Below are positions 60,074 to 64,000 of a stretch of 64,000 nucleotides of DNA, piece by piece; position 1 is the first letter of the stretch; each line of letters begins with the position of its first letter. The notes beneath the pieces were generated by a model. The model was not told the DNA's origin, made no database searches, and was given only the letters and a program-made list of their open reading frames with translations. This DNA is from Arcobacter acticola. Its GTDB lineage: Bacteria; Campylobacterota; Campylobacteria; Campylobacterales; Arcobacteraceae. The stretch spans positions 1,798,001 through 1,862,000 of the forward strand of contig NZ_CP042652.1 of assembly GCF_013177675.1 (NCBI RefSeq). The letters are read 5' to 3'. Both the position numbers and the translations under genes were made by a program.

Positions 60074-61990
60074 TTAATTTATTACAATAACAGGTGTAAT
60101 TTCTAAAACTAATTTTTTGTCTACTACTTTTTGTAACTTCTCTTTGATAATATTATAATCATCTAAGATAAGAGGTTTAGAAGATATTACATCTAAATTT
60201 ACAATAATTTCATCGTTTTTATTTTGTACTTTTTTAATATGCAATTCTATATCATGTCCATTTAAGGCCACTGATTTAAAACCATTTAGTTTATTGAAAT
60301 AATCATATCTGTGAACCACATCCATAAATGATAAAAATAAAGGAATAGCAATAATCACCATTAAAATAGAAGTATATAAAATACCTTTTTTAGCCCTTTT
60401 AATAGGAGCATAACCTAAAACTATAAATGTCAATGCAGCACTTAGAGTAATTCCCACTAAGTTTGTTACAAATAATAAAAATGAACCATAAATCACATCA
60501 ATATTTCCAAGGCCAAGCCCAATACCTGTTACACTCAAAGGTGGCACTAAGGCAACTGCTATTGCAACACCTGCAAGGGATTTGGCAACTTCTTCTTTAG
60601 AGTTAGCATAAGCACCTGCAATTCCTGAGAAAACAGCCACCATTAAATCAAGTAAATTAGGATTTAATCGTCCTTGCATTTCTGCTGTTATTTGCTCTAA
60701 TGGAATAAAAAGAGTATAAACGCAAGAAAATAGTAAGGCCATAAAAATACCAATAATCAAAGATCTAGCACTTTGAATCATCAAAAACTTATCAGCTCTT
60801 ACAACACCCATTGATAAAGAGATAATAGGAGCCATTAATGGAGCTAATATCATGGCACCTATAATAACAGGTGCTGAATTAGCGAAAAGTCCTGTAGTAG
60901 CTAATAGAGTACTTAAAATCATCAAAGTTAGATATGTATAAGAAAACTTAGCACTATCTTTTAAACTTACAAATAAATCTTTAAACTCTTCATCTGTAGC
61001 TTTTTTAAATAATGGCAACTTTCCACCTATTAAAATAGAGCTTAATTCAGCTTTTGGGAGTGTATTTAGTTTTATTACATCTTTTTCTTCACACTGATTT
61101 GTATCATTTTTTACAATTTCAAGTAAAACTTTTCCTAAATGTACATTTAAACAATCTTGTAGCACTTCTAGTTCTATCATATTTGATTGATACATATCTT
61201 TATGATCGATTTTATAATTCAATATTCCATTAGATGAAACACTCAACTTTGAAGTTTTAATAAATCCCAAACTTTTTGGTAAAGAAACTAAAGATATTTT
61301 TTGATAAAAGAAAATTGAAATCAAATACCAAATATATGAAAACAAAGACGTGGGAGCTAGAATATAGGCATTTAACTTTCCATCATGAATTGATAAATCA
61401 TCTTTAATTGCTGATTCTTTATTCATGATAGTTGTGTGTTCAAGTATAGTTATACCTGAAGCTGCTGTTTGAATTGATTGTTCTTTTGAAGTAGTTAGGG
61501 TATAGCTTTTAAATTTTATATTTATTAAGTTATTAAAAAATATTTTTATTTTATTTATTCTACTATTTTGATTATAATCAAGTCTATTCATTCCATGCAT
61601 ATCACCAATTACAACACGATTAAAAGCAATGAAATCATTACATTTTAATAAATCTATCTTACTTAATAGCTCAATATTAAAAGCATCTTCAATAGACTCT
61701 TTAATATCTTTAGAAACACCATAGTTTCGCATTGCATTTGGGCAATTTTCATTTGGTAAAATTGCAATATTTATATTTGTGTTTAGATGATTTTGAAAAA
61801 AAGTTTTTATTTCATCATCACTTAAATATAATAAAAATAAACAATCCTGCTTTTCTTCAGACTTATCAAATATTTTTTCTGTTGAAAAAGTAGCTATTTT
61901 ACTAGTATATTTTTCTTTTATATAATCAAATATTTCACCAAGAATTTTTTCATCTTGCTCTTTTGTAATAAAACAAACATCTCTATACAC
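60074..61990 (-). CDS. DUF389 membrane protein
   Basis: A 638-residue protein. The central part (residues 340-560) is a DUF389 membrane domain of about eight helices (FSYTYLTLMILSTLLATTGLFANSAPVIIGAMILAPLMAPIISLSMG, AGVAIAVALVPPLSVTGIGLG). A long cytoplasmic N-terminal region of about 330 residues with no recognised domain precedes it, and a C-terminal extension follows. The transport or signalling role of the family is unknown. Confidence 0.9.
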   Translation of the reverse strand: MYRDVCFITKEQDEKILGEIFDYIKEKYTSKIATFSTEKIFDKSEEKQDCLFLLYLSDDEIKTFFQNHLNTNINIAILPNENCPNAMRNYGVSKDIKESIEDAFNIELLSKIDLLKCNDFIAFNRVVIGDMHGMNRLDYNQNSRINKIKIFFNNLINIKFKSYTLTTSKEQSIQTAASGITILEHTTIMNKESAIKDDLSIHDGKLNAYILAPTSLFSYIWYLISIFFYQKISLVSLPKSLGFIKTSKLSVSSNGILNYKIDHKDMYQSNMIELEVLQDCLNVHLGKVLLEIVKNDTNQCEEKDVIKLNTLPKAELSSILIGGKLPLFKKATDEEFKDLFVSLKDSAKFSYTYLTLMILSTLLATTGLFANSAPVIIGAMILAPLMAPIISLSMGVVRADKFLMIQSARSLIIGIFMALLFSCVYTLFIPLEQITAEMQGRLNPNLLDLMVAVFSGIAGAYANSKEEVAKSLAGVAIAVALVPPLSVTGIGLGLGNIDVIYGSFLLFVTNLVGITLSAALTFIVLGYAPIKRAKKGILYTSILMVIIAIPLFLSFMDVVHRYDYFNKLNGFKSVALNGHDIELHIKKVQNKNDEIIVNLDVISSKPLILDDYNIIKEKLQKVVDKKLVLEITPVIVIN

Positions 61991-62053
61991 TTTTACTAAT
62001 CCTTATAATCAATAGCTTTATTCTTTTAGATTAGCATTATAGTATAAGATATT

Positions 62054-63586
62054 TTAATAATCTAGGGGATACTCTTTTGGCAAAATTATATTATATGATT
62101 TACTTAATGTTTTATTTGTTTTTGACAATAATATTGAATTTGCGAACATATTTCCGCATAAAACAACATCTTTTGCTTTTGTTTCTTTTGCGATTTCATT
62201 TGTGTAATTACATATAAATTCACTTAAACTTTCATAGAAAGAATAAATTAAAGTAATATTATCAACATCAGCCATTTTATAAGCCATTATTGATTGAACA
62301 ATTCTTCTATAATCTAAATAATTTACATCATTTATAGATATTAGTTTCATATCTATTTGAATTCCACTTGTCATACTTGTATTTAAAGCCATATCTTCAA
62401 ACTCTTTAGAGCTATTTATTCCTAAAACCTTTGCACACATATTTATAATTGATTCAAAACCATTTGTATTTAAAGGTACATCATCTTTTAAAACATTTGG
62501 GAATTTTTTACTATAATTTGCAATTAATCTAGCGCAATGCTCATCAATATCTGCAATTTCTTCAAAACAATTTTTTATACTGTTATGAATATTTGGAATT
62601 GAAATAATATTTTTCAAACCTTTTGTTGGAATATTTATACAAATAGAACTATTTGAATTATTTTGAGAGAAATAAACTCCAATAGAAGGTATTAATCTTT
62701 TTGAAGTTTGAGCCAAAATTGCTTTATAAACACCACCATTATCATCAAAATACTCCTTTGAAGAGTTGTATTTTCTATTTGCTACAAAATCATATTTAGG
62801 AAAAAGACCTTTATCTCCATGAATTATCAAATTTTGTTCTTTCATATAAGTAATTTTTAATCCATCTTGATAAACTTCATCATTTACATATAAAACATAA
62901 TTTATATCATTTTTCTTTAAAGCTTGTGCAAATAAAACCACCTCTTTATCATCAGGAATTTTTGCATATATAAAATTTGTTGAAGAAAACTCTTTTTGTG
63001 TATTTTTTAATATTTTAAATTTTAGTTTTACTAAAGGTCTTTCAATTGAACATAAAAGTTGAAAATCTTTTACACTTATATCAAAAATCTCTTCAATTTT
63101 ACTGGTATCTGTAATTAGAAGTTTAACTTCAAAACCTTTTTCTTCAAACTCTTCTCTTATTTTTTTGTTTGGTAAAAAGTAGTCCTTAAGTCCATTATGG
63201 GTTTCAAATCTTGATATTTCACCCCTTGTGATTTTTACAATATCATTTAAAAAATCAATATTATTCTCTTGTATTATTTGTTTTATTGAATCATTTGTAA
63301 GAAGTGATAAGTTTTGTTTTATTTCAAAATCTTTCAATTCTTCTAAACTTTCATCATAATCTTCAATAACATAAGATTTTCCAATAAAAATTGATAATGG
63401 AAGTTTTTTTTCTAAAAGTGAAAAGAAATTCTCTATTATTTGGGCTTCTTCTTCTAATATTATTAGAATAAAACCTTTATATTGTTTGCAAACTGCATTT
63501 ACTTTTGACTGTTTTATTAAATCTTCTATTATATATTTGAAATATAAATTTGTTGTATTGAACTCTATTTTATAAATTAATTGCAT
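62054..63586 (-). CDS. hydE: HydE-type HypF-like hydrogenase accessory protein
   Basis: A protein of 510 residues. It resembles a degenerate HypF lacking the acylphosphatase and zinc fingers: CSIERPLVKLKFK corresponds to the YrdC-Kae1 junction of HypF, DVVLCGNMFANSILL to VISGGVFQNRILL, and EHCARLIANY with TSGIQIDMK to the Kae1-like core. The name follows the Campylobacterota hydABCDE operons. Active-site residues are not obvious. Start at ATG 63586 (GAAGAAGA upstream); the ATG at 63604 is an alternative. Overlaps hydD. Confidence 0.75.
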   Translation of the reverse strand: MQLIYKIEFNTTNLYFKYIIEDLIKQSKVNAVCKQYKGFILIILEEEAQIIENFFSLLEKKLPLSIFIGKSYVIEDYDESLEELKDFEIKQNLSLLTNDSIKQIIQENNIDFLNDIVKITRGEISRFETHNGLKDYFLPNKKIREEFEEKGFEVKLLITDTSKIEEIFDISVKDFQLLCSIERPLVKLKFKILKNTQKEFSSTNFIYAKIPDDKEVVLFAQALKKNDINYVLYVNDEVYQDGLKITYMKEQNLIIHGDKGLFPKYDFVANRKYNSSKEYFDDNGGVYKAILAQTSKRLIPSIGVYFSQNNSNSSICINIPTKGLKNIISIPNIHNSIKNCFEEIADIDEHCARLIANYSKKFPNVLKDDVPLNTNGFESIINMCAKVLGINSSKEFEDMALNTSMTSGIQIDMKLISINDVNYLDYRRIVQSIMAYKMADVDNITLIYSFYESLSEFICNYTNEIAKETKAKDVVLCGNMFANSILLSKTNKTLSKSYNIILPKEYPLDY

Positions 63587-64000
63587 GTGTAAAATCTTCT
63601 TCATTTGGAATTCTATTTAAGTGCTCACCATTGTAACTACCTATCATACTTTTAACAATATCAGGAATCAAGATGTTATTTATTTTTGTAGCTTTTATAC
63701 CTAAGCTTTCTATTTCTTTTATACTATTTAAAATAAACTTTTCAAATCTATTTTCCATACTTTGAGTAAGTCCAATTTCAACATTTATAATATCTTCAGG
63801 AATTATTCCAATTATAGTCACATTTGCATGGGAATCTAAAACTGAAACAATTTCTAACATCTCCACAATTTCTACCTCATGGGCTGTTTTTCTATAGTTT
63901 CCAAGTCCCAATAAAACATCTGAAGGAAGTCTATATATTTCCCCTGCTTTATCTTCAATAGACACAGTATCTAAAATAATAACATTGTCATACTCTTGAA
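63570..64000 (-). CDS. hydD: Hydrogenase maturation protease HydD (N-terminal part missing at window edge)
   Basis: A frame that enters from the right edge and ends at 63570. It reads VIILDTVSIEDKAGEIYRLPSDVLLGLG, then HEVEIVEMLEI and VTIIGIIPEDIINVEIGLTQSMENRFEKFI, the pattern of HyaD/HybD/HydD endopeptidases that cleave the C-terminus of the NiFe large subunit; Asp (DTV) and His (HEVEIVEM) are the nickel-binding residues. The start lies beyond 64000. Its presence implies hydrogenase structural genes just upstream. Confidence 0.85.
   Translation of the reverse strand, partial: QEYDNVIILDTVSIEDKAGEIYRLPSDVLLGLGNYRKTAHEVEIVEMLEIVSVLDSHANVTIIGIIPEDIINVEIGLTQSMENRFEKFILNSIKEIESLGIKATKINNILIPDIVKSMIGSYNGEHLNRIPNEEDFTHAINL

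Overview
The window is a very AT-rich bacterial chromosome segment. Its gene content (hyp/hyd-type NiFe-hydrogenase maturation genes including a HydE-like protein, a LIV amino-acid transporter, ThiI with a rhodanese tail, multihaem cytochromes, many Campylobacterota-type small proteins) points to the Arcobacter group of Campylobacterota. This is inferred from protein resemblance and codon/base usage, not from a marker gene. No rRNA, tRNA or CRISPR array was seen.

Layout. 0-4 kb: housekeeping genes (3'-truncated dapD, priA, a pseudopilin, two ZapA/ZapB-like small proteins, a TerB-like protein, MarC). 4-8.8 kb: a complete branched-chain amino-acid ABC importer, livJ-livH-livM-livG-livF, with a strong hairpin after the binding-protein gene. 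8.9-15.6 kb: an amino-acid (probably D-amino-acid) module: alanine racemase, an AGCS alanine/Na+ symporter split by an intact IS630-family element, a DadA-like dehydrogenase, RidA and a YheO/DauR-type regulator. 15.6-22.8 kb: a nickel/hydrogenase-maturation cluster (hypA, hypE, hypD, hypC, hypB, a NifX-like protein and a NicO-type nickel permease), with a MazG-like and a 3-hydroxyisobutyrate-dehydrogenase-like gene inside it and a divergent protein that looks like a domesticated IS1595-type transposase. 22.8-46.2 kb: mostly ordinary transport, redox and envelope genes, including a triheme peroxidase plus membrane pentahaem cytochrome operon. 46.2-53.1 kb: an accessory region. It holds a 2.9-kb segment bounded by perfect 26-bp direct repeats carrying a decapitated AAA+ ATPase and a HipA-type kinase, then a HEPN/MNT toxin-antitoxin pair, a decayed gene, and a WYL regulator - PD-(D/E)XK nuclease - unknown-protein operon. 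53.1-64 kb: an FtsZ-C-terminal-domain-only protein, a cupin, hypF, a DJ-1/PfpI protein, an AraC regulator, an iron alcohol dehydrogenase, a DUF389 protein, and the hydE-hydD end of a hydrogenase operon whose structural genes should lie just beyond the right edge.

How the parts fit. NiFe-hydrogenase biogenesis is spread over three loci here: nickel uptake and Ni/Fe assembly (15.6-22 kb), HypF (54.7-57 kb) and HydE/HydD (62-64 kb). The hypB and nicO promoters share a 20-bp element with one mismatch, placed exactly 13 bp upstream of the -10 box in both, which suggests common control. A second shared promoter element, two GAGTCAWTTG repeats ending 5 bp upstream of TATAAT, links the WYL regulator gene with a lipoprotein gene 8 kb away. 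Functions are inferred from sequence reading alone; no database search was run.
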